Source: Megaustenia siamemsis (lineage: Eukaryota > Mollusca > Gastropoda > Stylommatophora > Ariophantidae). From it: a DNA stretch of 64,000 nt. The notes under the pieces are model-generated. The model had not been told where the DNA came from. It saw nothing but the letters and a program-made list of their open reading frames with translations, and searched no databases. Of the stretch, positions 10,958-22,844 are shown piece after piece; positions within the stretch are counted from its first letter, which is position 1; every line of letters begins with the position of its first letter. The stretch is taken from positions 146,271,568-146,335,567 of the forward strand of contig JAVIAB010000051.1 of assembly GCA_032433765.1 (NCBI GenBank). Reading direction: 5' to 3'. A program made the translations under genes and the position numbers.

Positions 10958-11217
10958 GAGAGCAGCGATAGCTCAGTGGTTAGTGAACTGGACTACAATG
11001 GACAAGAGATAGGGTTCGATCCAAATCGACGGCTTCCTGTTCACCCAACCTTTAATGAGTACCGGATTTTTTTCTGGGAAAGTAAAGCGGCACGTGCGTA
11101 ATACCGACCACATTACCCCAAAAATCATATGCTGAAGGTCAGTAAAATTTATGGTCACTAAAACCATATTCCCTATACGTCACTTGGCGTGACGAGGCTT
11201 TTTACTTTTTTTTTTTT
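10958..11217 (+). mobile_element. tRNA-derived SINE, copy 3, with 13-bp target duplication
   Basis: Same family as 77 and 9517: A box tagctcagtggttag, B box ggttcgatcc, and a 3' poly-T tail. Direct repeats tataacatgcatt at 10945-10957 and 11218-11230 flank it exactly. It sits about 100 bp beyond the broken end of LINE A. Confidence 0.93.
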
Positions 11218-11230
11218 TATAACATGCATT

Positions 11231-11877
11231 ACTATTTAATAATGTGTTGTTTTATTATTACATTTTCGTTACTGTATTTACCATAATAGGTAATATTATT
11301 AATATTTTTTATTATTATAATTTGTATAATTTTTATTATTCCGTTGCTACCAAAATATCTCCAACAAAAAATATCTTCAAAATGACACTGGGTCTTTGTA
11401 GACACATCCATGACATAGAGGGGAATTAGGCATTTGTCTGCCTCTGCCGAGATTGTGTCCGTTCATGTTTTAGGCTGGCAGACTTGTCCTCGTAATATCC
11501 CAGCTAATGCCCATTGACTGGCGTGGCTGACAGCGCTTTTCTCGGCTTGGACGATCCAACAATTCGACAGTGACTTTAACGATCTAGCAATGTCGTGATT
11601 GGATTCTGACATCCTCTAGCCGCTAAAATGACAGCAGCTACATCTGTCAACCAGTAAGTGGTTGCCCTCGTTACATCTCAACAGAATGTAAACATGTTTG
11701 TTGTAGTGGTGTATTTAACGAGGCTGGCTAGTCTAGAGATACGACATCAGCTTCAGGACAAGAAACACTCGGGTTCGAAGCTCACCAGAAGCTGTGACGT
11801 GATTTTCACGAAACAAAAAATAGTCAATAATTAATCCACGGTTTCTTTATGATTTTACTCTCCCCTGATTTCGTGGG
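11231..11877. other. No gene seen; possible decayed tRNA-like head at 11715-11800
   Basis: Mostly AT-rich. At 11715-11800, ggctggctagtctagagat (A-box-like) precedes gggttcgaagctc (B-box-like) at about tRNA spacing. This may be another SINE family, but neither box is perfect and no ends are visible. Confidence 0.4.
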
Positions 11878-12606
11878 TAGTGAGATACGATGTCTAGCCC
11901 ACTCTGGGTAGTGAGATCCGATATCTAGCCCTCTCTGGGTAGTGAGATCCGATGTCTAGCCCACTCTGGGTAGTGAGGTCCGATATATAGCCTTCTCTGG
12001 GAAGTGAGATACGATGTCTAGCCCAGTCTGGGTAGTGAGATCCGATACTAGCCCTTTCTGGGTAGTGAGATCCTATACTAGCCCTTTCTGGGAAGTGAGA
12101 TCCGATACTAGCCCTTTCTGGGTAGTGAGATCCTATACTAGCCCTTTCTGGGTAGTGAGATACGATACTAGCCCTTTCTGGGTAGTGAGATCCGATACTA
12201 GCCCTTTCTGGGTAGTGAGATCCGATACTAGCCCTTTCTGGGTAGTGAGATCCGATACTAGCCCTTTCTGGGTAGTGAGATACGATGTCTAGCCCTCTCA
12301 GGGTAGTGAGATACGATGTCTAGCGCACTCTGGGTAGTGAGATACGATGTTTAGCCCTCTCAGGGTAGTGAGATACGATGTCTAGCCCTCTCTGGGTAGT
12401 GAGATACGATGTCTAGCCCTCTCTGGTAGTGAGATACACTGTCTAGCCCTCTCAGGGTAGTGAGATACGATGTCTAGCGCACTCTGGGTAGTGAGATACG
12501 ATGTCTAGCCCTCTCTGGTAGTGAGATACACTGTCTAGCCCTCTCAGGGTAGTGAGATACGATGTCTAGCGCACTCTGGGTAGTGAGATACGATGTCTAG
12601 CCCACT
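11878..12606. repeat. 30/31-bp minisatellite, about 24 copies
   Basis: Unit begins gggtagtgagatacgatgtc. Central copies (about 12025-12275) are 30 bp (gatccgatactagccctttct end) and open in frame. Outer copies are 31 bp. Towards the 3' side a three-unit higher-order pattern recurs (12420-12600), with one shortened unit (ctctggtag). Confidence 0.9.
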
Positions 12607-12847
12607 CGAATACCGGCAATAAACAGGAAGTACCGCAAGCACTCGCGCACGTTAAAAAACCCTTGGCAGTTAAAATTAAAAAAGATTAGGTCATAATTAT
12701 GGCAGCAGCCCGGGGATAATTGCCAGTAAAAACATACGCACACCGTGGATCTCAGGCCGTGCTACGCAGTTCGTGCACGTGGCTCATGATTCTTCTCGCG
12801 AGATTCACAAGGGGGATATCGGAGCACCTATGGGTTCGTCCTGTGTG

Positions 12848-14005
12848 CATAAATGATGACCCTAACAACAAGAAACAAACAATGGTACATTTACCACTAG
12901 AACATAAATGAGGACCCTAGCAACAAGAAACAAACAATGGTACATTTACCACTAGAACATAAATGATGACCCTAACAACAAGAAACAAACAATGGTACAT
13001 TTACCACTAGAACATAAATGAGGACCCTAGCAACAAGAAACAAACAATGGTACATTTACCACTAGAACATAAATGAGGACCCCAACAACAAGAAACAAAC
13101 AATGGTACATTTACCACTAGAACATAAATGAGTACCCCAACAACAAGAAACAAACAATGGTACATTTACCACTATAATATAAATGATGACTCTAGCAATA
13201 AGAAACAAACAATGGTACATTTACTACTAGAACATAAATGAGGACCCCAACAACAAGAAACAAACAATGGTACATTTACTACTAGAACATAAATGAGAAC
13301 CCTAGCAATAAGAAACAAACAATGGTACATTTACTACTAGAACATAAATGAGTACCCCAACAACAAGAAACAAACAATGGTACATTTACCACTATAATAT
13401 AAATGATGACTCTAGCAATAAGAAACAAACAATGGTACATTTACTACTAGAACATAAATGAGTACCCCAACAACAAGAAACAAACAATGGTACATTTACC
13501 ACTATAATATAAATGATGACTCTAGCAATAAGAAACAAACAATGGTACATTTACCACTAGAACATAAATGAGGACCCCAACAACAAGAAACAAACAATGG
13601 TACATTTACTACTAGAACATAAATGAGGACCCCAACAACAAGAAACAAACAATGGTACATTTACCACTAGAACATAAATGAGGACCCCAACAGCAAGAAA
13701 CAAACAATGGTACATTTACCACTAGAACATAAATGAGGACCCCAACAGCAAGAAACAAACAATGGTACATTTACCACTAGAACATAAATGAGGACCCCAA
13801 CAACAAGAAACAAACAATGGTACATTTACCACTAGAACATAAATGAGGAACCCAACAGCAAGAAACAAACAATGGTACATTTACCACTAGAACATAAATG
13901 AGGACCCCAACAACAAGAAACAAACAATGGTACATTTAACACTAGAACATAAATGAGGAACCCAACAGCAAGAAACAAACAATGGTACATTTACTACTAG
14001 AACAA
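12848..14005. repeat. 55-bp minisatellite, about 21 copies
   Basis: Unit runs from aacaagaaacaaacaatggt through tacatttaccactag to aacataaatgagga. Variants (actataatat, actctagcaata) recur in a spaced pattern at 13170-13540, a sign of block-wise duplication. Confidence 0.92.
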
Positions 14006-14205
14006 ATCAGACACAAGGAGCGCCTGAGGTACTGATATGCTGATCTATATCAAAGATATATTTTTACTCAGTTATTTAGTCAGCTACCTGGGGGGCGGGG
14101 GAGGAAGTAACTATAAGGGCTGAAGAATACAGGTCGCATGTTCTTGTGCAGTTGTTGATGTACCAATCAGTCACACCCGATAGAAATAAAAACTTGGGAT
14201 CCATC

Positions 14206-14396
14206 TGGGTGGTGAACATTAATTCCAGTACACTTGACCATTAATTGGTGAACATTAGTTCCAGTACACTTGGCCATTAGTTGGTGAACATTAGTTCCAG
14301 TACACTTGGCCATTAGTTGGTGAACATTAGTTCCAGTACACTTGGCCATTAGTTGGTGAACATTAGTTCCAGTACACTTGGCCATTAGTTGGTGAA
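14206..14396. repeat. 36-bp tandem repeat, about 5 copies
   Basis: Unit ttggtgaacattagttccag with remainder tacacttggccattag. It is open on the minus strand as a 12-residue repeat because 36 is a multiple of 3. No other coding sign. Confidence 0.9.
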
Positions 14397-14399
14397 CAT

Positions 14400-14924
14400 G
14401 GAGAGCAAACATAAAAATTGGCACAGCAACTTTCGAGACAGTGCTGATATCAGGCCAGGTACCGCAAATACACCTTGTTCGTTCTGTGGATGGATCTGTC
14501 CGTCCAGGATTGGCAAATTCAGCCACGAGAGATGTTCAGTAAAGCAACACCAAGTATGAGACACTGATGCTTTAACGAACTACTGACTTATCATGATTGC
14601 TTGCTACCAATCGTCTGTCAAGACGCCAAAGACCATAAACACTTCTCATCTCGCACTCTATTGCGCTGCCTCCAGTCAATCTCTCTTTCACCTTCCCTCT
14701 AATGTCCATTAAATAACAATTTTTTTCATCGCATCTGAATCTTTATTTTACGGAAAACATGACTAATCCAACTTCATTGTCTGCCTGTTTTCATTGCCTG
14801 CGTCTACAATTCATTACTCCTCTTGGTTATTAATACCAACACATTCTCATAACCAGTGTGTCTTGTTTTATTCCAAAAAAAGTATACCGAACCATAATGT
14901 ACCAGGCCTCATAAATTCTTGTGT
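14400..14924. other. No gene seen
   Basis: Unique-looking, AT-rich sequence between two tandem arrays; no element recognised. Confidence 0.6.
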
Positions 14925-15160
14925 ACTGACATTAGCATCATCATTGTGATCTGTGAAGTTCTCGTGTCCTTACATTAGCATCATAGTTGTGACCTCTGAA
15001 GTTCTCGTGTCCTTACATTAGCATCATCATTGTGACATCTGAAGTTCTCGTGTCCTTACATTAGCATCATCATTGTGACCTCTGAAGTTCTCGTGTACTT
15101 ACATTAGCATCATCATTGTGACCTCTGAAGTTCTCGTGTCCTTACATTAGCATCATCAGT
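14925..15160. repeat. 43-bp tandem repeat, about 5.4 copies
   Basis: Unit starts attagcatcatcattgtgac. The spacing of attagcatcat is 43 bp (14931, 14974 and onwards). Confidence 0.9.
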
Positions 15161-15229
15161 GTCAGCAACGATCACATAAGAAAGTAAAGTTCCGACAATT
15201 CTAGTTTTCAAAAATTTGTAAACGTCATT

Positions 15230-15405
15230 TTTATGTCGAGATTGTTAAATGTTTTAAAGTTCCATTTGTCCATGATTCACATCCATATGTTAAGACTGGC
15301 TGTACATAACATTTAAGAACTCTTTTTCTTGTTTTTTTGTGTGCTCAAAAATGGATTGCATAGTATCTTTCTCATTTTTTTGGAAAGCTGCTTTAACAAA
15401 CTCAA
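15230..15405 (-). mobile_element. LINE A fragment, antisense
   Basis: tccatgattcacatccatat, then gttaagactggctgtacat and ctttttcttg, match the antisense C-terminal domain of LINE A (compare 45665-45735). It covers the equivalent of LKCYVEPVLTYGCESW and is truncated at both ends. Confidence 0.75.
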
Positions 15406-15570
15406 TATTATATAAAAATTAAATAGGTTAAAGCAACCACGAAGAATGTATAAAATGCAAAGTGAGATAATCGAGAACAAGCAGCAGTATGCAATCAGCA
15501 TGAGAGGAAAGCAACACCACACGTGCTGTCTGTGTTTACAGCAACAAGAAGATAAACAAAACCAGAATGC

Positions 15571-16140
15571 CATTGGTAATCCACGAGATAACTCCCACAC
15601 AGAAGTCTAACTTTGGTAATCCACGAGATAACTCCCACACAGAAGTCTAACTTTGGTAATCCACGAGATAACTCCCACACAGAAGTCTAACTTTGGTAAT
15701 CCACGAGATAACTCCCACACAGAAGTCTAACTTTGGTAATCCACGAGATAACTCCCACACAGAAGTCTAACTTTGGTAATCCACGAGATAACTCCAGCGC
15801 AGAAATCTAACTTTGGTAATCCACGAGATAACTCCCACACAGAAGTCTAACTTTGGTAATCCACGAGATAACTCCCACACAGAAGTCTAACTTTGGTAAT
15901 CCACGAGATAACTCCAGCGCAGAAGTCTAACTTTGGTAATCCACGAGATAACTCCCGCACAGAAGTCTAACTTTGGTAATCCACGAGATAACTCCAGCGC
16001 AGAAGTCTAACTTTGGTAATCCACGAGATAACTCCCGCACAGAAGTCTAACTTTGGTAATCCACGAGATAACTCCAGCGCAGAAATCTAACTTTGGTAAT
16101 CCACGAGATAACTCCAGCGCAGAAGTCTAACTTTGGTAAT
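15571..16140. repeat. 40-bp minisatellite, about 14 copies
   Basis: Unit ccacgagataactcccacac then agaagtctaactttggtaat. A variant with ccagcgc replaces cccacac in alternating copies towards the 3' side, giving an 80-bp higher-order pattern at about 15900-16100. Confidence 0.93.
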
Positions 16141-16430
16141 CTACACAAACGTTGGAGATAGTCCCAGCACAGACCCCTAACTTTACTAATCTACGCGAAC
16201 GTTAGACATAATTCCCTGCACTGAAATTTAACTTTGCTAATCTACGCGAATGTTGGACATAATTCCAGCACTGAAATTTAACTTTGCTAATCTACGCGAA
16301 TGTTGGACATAATTCCAGCACTGAAATCTAACTTTGCTAATCTACGCGAATGTTGGACATAATTCCAGCACTGAAATCTAACTTTGCTAATCTACGCGAA
16401 TGTTGGACATAATTCCCTGCACAGAAGCCT
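16141..16430. repeat. 50-bp relative of the 40-bp repeat, about 5 copies
   Basis: Copies read aatctacgcgaatgttggac plus ataattccagcactgaaatt and share the taactttg(g/c)taatc(c/t)ac core with the neighbouring 40-bp unit. The two arrays abut, so one seems to have evolved from the other by an insertion of about 10 bp. Confidence 0.85.
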
Positions 16431-16721
16431 TGGTGGGTGAACTGTTAATGTTTTTCCTAACGACTAAATGGGTTCTGTCTCTGTTGCCATAGGTGGGGAT
16501 TTTGTTTGGACGGATACGATTTCGGAGTTGACTAAATTTCTAAAAATGAACACCACAGACCTTTGGAAGCACGCCGACGACCTATGACATCAATAAAAGA
16601 TTGGGTCATTAGTCATTACAAATATGAATACTAACATCGTGTACTCGTTAGGTGTTGGCCAAACTCTTTCTTGAAATTTACTTCAGCACAACACAAATGG
16701 AGATAACCTGGTGTTGATGTA
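16431..16721. other. No gene seen
   Basis: Short unique-looking stretch between the 50-bp array and an antisense LINE; nothing recognised. Confidence 0.6.
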
Positions 16722-17790
16722 CAAGGTTTGCTTCCCTCTCTCTCTTTGTCCCTCGATTTTCTCAGTTGTTACAATATATTCCAGCTGTTCCCTTCTCATT
16801 ACATGGACACAAATGATAATTGTTTCTTCTTAATGTTGGATATTATTTCTCTTTTTGATTTGGACTCTTTCAAAAAGGTTTTCATTACTCTTCTTAGCCA
16901 TCCATTGTATTCTAAACATTCTTCTGTAAACCCACAATTCTACAGCCGTCTCCGATGATTTTCTTGTCCCTTCTCCTATTGTCTATTATTCACGTCCATA
17001 TTTAAGACTGGCTCTACATAACATTTGAAAACTATTTTTCCTGATAGCATAAAAAAAAAATTGGATTGCACAGCATCTTCCTCATTTTGTCGAAAGTTGC
17101 TTTTGCCTGAGCTATTCTGCATGTCTTCTCTGTTGCACATCTACCATATCACCTCTGTTGTACAACTGCCATATCATATATGTTGTACATCTACCATCTC
17201 ACCTCTGTTGCACATCTACCATATCACCTCTGTTGTACAACTGCCATCTCACCTCTGTTGTACATCAACTATTTCATCTATGTTACACACCTACCATCTC
17301 ACCTCTATTGTACATCTACCATCTCACCTCTGTTGTACATTTACCATCTCACCTCGGTTGTACATCTACCATCTCACCTTTGTTGTACATCTATCATTTC
17401 ACCTCTGTTGTACATCTACCATCTCACCTCTGTTGTACATCTATCATCTCACCTCTGTTGTACATCTATCATCTCACCTCTGTTGTACATCTACCATCTC
17501 ACCTCTGTTGTACATCTACCATCTCACCTCTGTTTTACATCTATCATCTCACCTCAGTTGTACATCTATCATCTCACCTCTGTTGCACATCTACCATCTC
17601 ACCTCTGTTGTACATCTACCATCTCACATCTGTTTTACATCTACCATCTCACATCTGTTGTACATCTATCATCTGTTGTGCATCTGCCATATCATCTATG
17701 TTGTACATCTACCATGTCATCTCTGTTGTATACCTACCATCTGAGGTTAGCATTGTTCCAAGATATTTTATTCACAAATAGTGTTAAGTA
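16722..17790 (-). mobile_element. LINE A-like copy, antisense, split by a 25-bp minisatellite
   Basis: 16722-17115 is antisense LINE C-terminal sequence (caattgtt-type 3' side, cattacatgg, gtcttgccc-type region), ending at tgcctgagctattctgc. Sequence after the tandem array (17740-17790, ctaccatctgaggttagc) continues the LINE where the intact relatives at 45780-45840 and 48710-48745 continue. The reading frame is destroyed. Confidence 0.75.
17125..17742. repeat. 25-bp minisatellite, about 25 copies, inside a LINE
   Basis: Unit catctcacctctgttgtaca + tctac. It corresponds to a single-copy piece of antisense LINE A (gtacatctcacctcttttgt at 45790) and so arose in place. All three plus frames are open for about 200 codons, which the repetition explains. 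Confidence 0.92.
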
Positions 17791-18169
17791 AGATGCGTAC
17801 ATTCAGCGATGTTGTATGGAACAGAATGCAACTGGAGAACAACAGATATTTGATCAATCTACTTCTTCTTCATAACCACAATCTGGTCAACAGGTGATAC
17901 CGAAATAATGGAGGAGTTTGAAATGGATAATAGATGTTCTAGGGCGATATCCAGCAGCATTTTCAAGAGCAGTCTTGTTCTGTGCTGCGGGGAGAAGAGG
18001 AAGCAGAGGCAGGTCTAAAGTGGAGTAGGCGGGGTATACCAGAGGCAAAAGTGTACAATGTTGGCCCGAGATGGAGAAATGTATAAAGGCTGACCAGTGA
18101 CAAGGTCAGATCTAGAGATAGCTCTGCTCCTACTACAAAACCTCACTATGTTAATTAGTCTATGTCTGT
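17791..18169. other. No gene seen
   Basis: A possible LINE 3'-end remnant (gaggaagcagaggcaggtct near 17998) with no usable frame. I could not match it to another copy in the window. Confidence 0.4.
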
Positions 18170-18790
18170 AAAGCGAGTGAGTGGGTGAGTGAGTGTGTGA
18201 TTGAGTGAATGATTGAGTAATTCATATTTTTTGCTGTTTCTGCTAAAAGTCCACACTGTACATGTTAGTGTATGTCTATAATATATTTGAGTGAGTGAGT
18301 GAGTAATTGAGTGATTGATTGAGTGAGTGAGTGAGTGAGTGGGTGAGTGAGTGAGTGAGTGAGTGAGTGAGTGAGTGAGTGATTGATTGAGTGATTGAGT
18401 GAGTGAGTGAGTGAGTGAGTGAGTGAGTGAGTGAGTGAGTGAGTGAGTGAGTGAGTGAGTGGGTGAGTGAGTTTGTGATTGAGTGAATGATTGAGTAATT
18501 CATATTTTTTGCTGTTTCTGCTAAAAGTCCACACTGTACATGATAGTGTATGTCTATTATATATTTGAGTGAGCGAATGAATGAAGTGAGTGAGTGAGTG
18601 AGTGAGTGAGTGAGTGAGTGAGTGAGTGAGTGAGTGAGTGAGTGAGTGAGTGAGTGAGTGAGTGAGTGAGCGAGTGAGTGAGTGAGTGAGTGGTTGGTCG
18701 AGTGAATGGTTGGATGGATGAATACGTGAATAAGTGAGTAATGAATGACTGAAAAAATGAATGATTGAGGGATTGAGTGAGTGCCTATGT
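18170..18790. repeat. (GAGT)n tetranucleotide arrays with a duplicated spacer
   Basis: Long GAGT/GTGA arrays at about 18170-18215, 18285-18500 and 18565-18720. A spacer (ttcatattttttgctgtttc, then ctaaaagtccacactgtaca) occurs at 18221 and again at 18499, offset 278 bp, so spacer plus array were duplicated together. Confidence 0.92.
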
Positions 18791-18799
18791 AAGAGTGAG

Positions 18800-19639
18800 A
18801 GTTAGAGAGTTAGTAAATGTTACATTATACAACTATAATTCAACGACAATTTGCATAACACATTTCAAAAGTAGCTAGTCCCTTTAGAGAACCTTACGTT
18901 GAGCTCCTACTGCGTGCTGCAGACACACGAATAAGATATCAATGCTTCCCTGAAAGACAGTTAATCTGTGCCCGGGGTTCAGTAATTCTTTAACTACCAG
19001 TGGCACGAGTCCCATAATAGAATAATGGCAACAATATAAACAAATCAAGTTATCACAAAATGTTCTCTACTTTACAACATCTATGGTTTCATGCCAGTAC
19101 CTCATCATTGTTTGTACTTTGTAGGACGCATTTTACTTCGCCCACATCTATTTCTTAATGATCAATCTTCTTCAATATCTTTACATATATGGCCACCACA
19201 TTTTTTTTTAAAATCCGGATGGTTTCGGCCATACATTGTCTTGTGCTTCCTCTCTCTCTCTCTCTCTCGTGCTTTCTCTCTCGCTCTCTCTCTCTGGCTC
19301 ACTCTCCTTCTTTTCTGGCATTCAGTAAACTGTTGACTGACAAAATCCACAAAATTAAGTTTTATTAGTTCCTTATCGTGTGTCGTTGATTGTTTACACG
19401 CGCTTTTGTTTTTAACGCCCGTTGTTTTTTTCTTAACGTACATTGATTGCTAGTTTGCATATATAATATTGTTTCTAAACGAGCATTGATAATTCAAGGT
19501 ATTGCTGCAACTTCTTGACAAACTTTGCTGACGTCAGATGGTATATTCTTCACTATCTATAGATCACAAGTAGCATATTTTTTTTTAACGGACCGACAAG
19601 ACTCTCGAATTTAACCAACCTCTAAAAATGTGTACCATA
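18800..19639. other. No gene seen; (TC)n tract at 19246-19300
   Basis: No element recognised except a CT-rich microsatellite. Short open frames here overlap the CT run. Confidence 0.6.
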
Positions 19640-19785
19640 TATTTTTCTTACAAGTAAATCAGACCTATGGATACACCAACCAAACACCCCAAAATGTTCC
19701 ATGGTCATGGACAAATATTGGTACTAACACCATAGTCCTTATACGCCTAGAAAGGCGAGCAAGAAACCTTTATTTTACTTAATTT
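19640..19785 (+). mobile_element. SINE-like sequence sharing the 3' tail of the tRNA-SINE family
   Basis: The segment ggtactaacaccatagtcct, then tatacgcctagaaaggcg, resembles the tail of the SINEs at 77, 9517, 10958 and 20850 (actaacaccatattccctat, then the ggcg hairpin). It ends in cctttattttactt. No A or B box precedes it, so it is either 5' truncated or a different SINE with a common tail. Confidence 0.5.
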
Positions 19786-20171
19786 TTCTTAAATTAATTT
19801 TTCTTAATATTTTGTCGATGTTTTGTCAACTTCTCCCAGAATAAAGATTCGACACAGAAAGTCCAGACGGTAAGAGCAAAAAGTATGAATGGGCTGCGGC
19901 AGAATAATAACGAATGAAGTAAAATTCCCATAACGAAATCACTAACTAGGCTTCGATCTTTTCGCAGTTTGTTATCTTTGGAGAGTGTCATTGTTATGTT
20001 TTTGTCCACTGTGGTCCATCAAAAAAAATAAGATAATATAAAATTTAAAAAAAAAAACTGCTTCTGACGCAAATGTGTCCTACTTAATGTGTTTTTTAAC
20101 TTTCAAATTAGCATCTTTCAAGGTTTTACTCTAGCTCTAGATTAGTGCTGTCCTGTTAGCTTATTTCTGTT
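19786..20171. other. No gene seen
   Basis: AT-rich with short A runs; nothing recognised. Confidence 0.6.
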
Positions 20172-20385
20172 ATGGGAGACATGGTTGTCATGGGATACTT
20201 GGCTGTCATTGGATACGTGGTTGCCATGGGAAACATGGTTATAATAGGATACATGGTTGTCATTGGATACGTGGTTGTCGTTGGATACATGGTTGTAATG
20301 GGAGACATGGTTGTCATGGGATACATAGTTGTCATGGGATACATGGCTGTAATGGGATACATGGTTGTCATAAATACACGGTTGT
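20172..20385. repeat. 18-bp tandem repeat, about 12 copies
   Basis: Unit near acatggttgtcatgggat with many substitutions. It is a multiple of three, so both strands are open for about 70 codons; no other coding sign. Confidence 0.88.
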
Positions 20386-20849
20386 AAAGAACTTCTATCC
20401 GTCATCTGAGGCTGCGGTGCTTGTTTGAAAATAGTGTCAAGTCTGATCTGACAGTGACTTAAAATTAATGAAAGCTGTAATTATAACATGTATTGTATCT
20501 GTCAAGGGGTGGCTACAAAGTGTTTATGATCTGTTGTGCAGTAAAGGCCACATTTCCAGTGCTATCGCCGTGTGATATGCAGTTTTTCTAAAACTCATGA
20601 TAGAAGAAAAAGTATTCAGTCCTGTGCATTGTTTTGATCCTCAATTGACTCCTCGTCCACTTGACCGACACAGGACTTGGGCTAAAATACAGAGTATAAT
20701 TTGAGTTAAATAACACAGGTTACTGTGAGTTAAAATAGTTTGTAAATTCTGAGTTAACGTAATACCTGACTGGCAATGAGTGCTTGACTGTTGATTTAAA
20801 TAACTGACTTCACTGCATTTAAGTCAAGCCACTATGTGTTCAGGGATCC
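20386..20849. other. No gene seen
   Basis: Unique-looking sequence with no recognised element. Confidence 0.6.
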
Positions 20850-21092
20850 GCGATAGCTCTGTAATTAGTGAACTGGACTACAAAGGACAAGAGGTAGTGT
20901 TCAATCCCAACCGACGGCTTCCGGGTTCACCCAGCCTTAAATGGGTACCGGATTTTTTTCTGGGAAAGTAAAGCAGCACGGGCGTGATACCGACCACAAT
21001 ACCCCAAAAATCATGTGCTGAATATCTGTACAATGTATGGTCACTAACACCATATTCCCTATACGCCGCCTCTTGGCATGACGGGGCTACTG
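20850..21092 (+). mobile_element. tRNA-derived SINE, copy 4
   Basis: A box tagctctgtaattag, decayed B box (tgttcaatccc), and a body matching the other copies. The T-rich tail is missing and I see no target duplication, so this is an older or 3'-trimmed copy. Confidence 0.85.
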
Positions 21093-21462
21093 CCCCGAAA
21101 TTCTACAAACATGCACGCTGCTGTTATAATCGGTAGCTCGTTAATTACAATGTCCATGATCTGTTCCCTCAGTGGTCCCCAACCGGGAGTATCTAGGTAT
21201 CACATACCTGATATGATATTCATGGACCCAAATCTGCACAAAAGTCATCTCTTTCTGTGCCACTCTCTAAGAAAAAGATCATAGAAATACTTTCATATAT
21301 TCTTGCTCTACTCCAAAACTCCAACACATTGAAGTTAAAAAAAGCAAATCTTTCTTCGCTATTAACTCCTCAGTAACCAGAACAGTAGATTTACACATTT
21401 GATTTTCTTGAAGAACTAAAGTATACAAATGCCATTTTATACTTGCGAAAGTAATTCACCTA

Positions 21463-22842
21463 TTGAATTATATCTGCAACAGTGGATATATACCAGACGA
21501 CATGCTCAAATCAATATTCATAGACCTACCAAAGAAATCGGGTGCGATTGAATGCGATGATCATCGCACAATAAGCCTTATGAGTCATATGACTAAGAAA
21601 TTACTAAGAATCATCATGCGAAGAGTGCGAAACAAAATCAGTCCAGAAATTAGCGATGAACAGTGTGGTTTTGTTAGAGATAAAGGAACAAGCAATGCCA
21701 TTTATATCATAAGATCTTTAGTAGAAAGAGCCATAGAGGTGAAAAAAGATCTATACCTATGTTTCATAGATTATACCAAGGCATTTGATAAAGTAAAGCA
21801 CCAAGAAATAATCAAAATTTTAGAAAGCATAAACGTAGACAGCAAAGATATAAGAATAATAAAGAACACGTACTGGCAACAAACATCGGTCATAAGGACT
21901 GGAAACCAATTGGGAATGTTTCAACAAATAAAACAGGGTGTCAGACAAAGTTGTGTGCTGTCGCCAGATTTGTTTAATATATATAGTGAGATTATTTTAA
22001 GATCCATAAGGGGCATGCCTGGAATAACAATTGGAGGTCATAATATAAATAATATAAGGTATGCTGATGAAACAGTCTTAATCGCTAAGAGTGAAAATGA
22101 GTTATAAGAAATGTTGGACATTATAGTGAGAGAAAGCAAAAATAAAGGACTCAGCCTTAATAGCAAAAAGACAGAGGTAATGGTAACAACAAAGAAAAAG
22201 ACATCACCTCAGTGCAAAAAAAGACAAGTGGAACCATATTAAAACAAGTAAATGAATTTAAATATTTGTGAACTTTGTTAGCCTCAGGCGGAAGATGTAC
22301 GAAAGAGGTGAGATGCAGAATGGCTTAGGCAAAAGCAGCTTTCCAAAAAATGAGGAAGATACTATGCAATCCATTTTTGACAAAAGAAACAAGAAAAAGA
22401 GTTCTTAAATGTTATGTAGAGCCAGTCTTAACATATGGATGCGAATCATGGACAATAGGACAACAGACAAGAAAATCACTGGAGCCTGTAGAAATGTGGT
22501 TTTACAAAAGAATGTTGAGAGTACCAACTGCTAAGAAGAGTAATGAAGATGTTCTGAGAGAGGTCACAGCAAAAAGAGAGCTAATTTTTAATATTAGGAA
22601 GAGACAATCATCATTTTTTTGGCCATGTAATAAGAAGAGAACAACTGGAATATACTGTAACAACTGGAAAAATTGAGGGACGAAGAGATAGAGGGAAGCA
22701 AAGAGAAAAAATAACAGACAGCTTAAGAGAATGGCCTGGCATAAGATCAACAACAGAAATGATAAATAGCTGCCGAGATCGAAAGTTGTGGAGAGACATG
22801 ATCACCTACGCCAGCAGGTCCGATACTTGATGATGATGATGA
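21463..22842 (+). mobile_element. LINE A, RT to 3' end, inactivated
   Basis: The most complete sense copy of LINE A. It holds the RT fingers and palm (AIECDDHRTISLMSHMT; FIDYTKAFDKVKHQ), the active-site box changed to YADE, then the C-terminal domain (VLTYGCESWTIGQQ; EMWFYKRML). It ends in a trinucleotide tail, tgatgatgatgatga, at about 22828-22842. A stop in gagttataagaaatg (22101) is shared with the copy at 9950. Further stops or frameshifts lie near 22220-22330 and 22675. The APE region is missing, so it is 5' truncated. Confidence 0.88.
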
Positions 22843-22844
22843 TG

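Noticed and set aside
12848..14005. CRISPR array
   Set aside because: Units are contiguous tandem copies without unique spacers, and the context is eukaryotic. The same applies to the other arrays.
17025..17791. Three overlapping frames of about 200 codons
   Set aside because: The 25-bp repeat is open in all three plus frames, a property of the unit and not of a gene.
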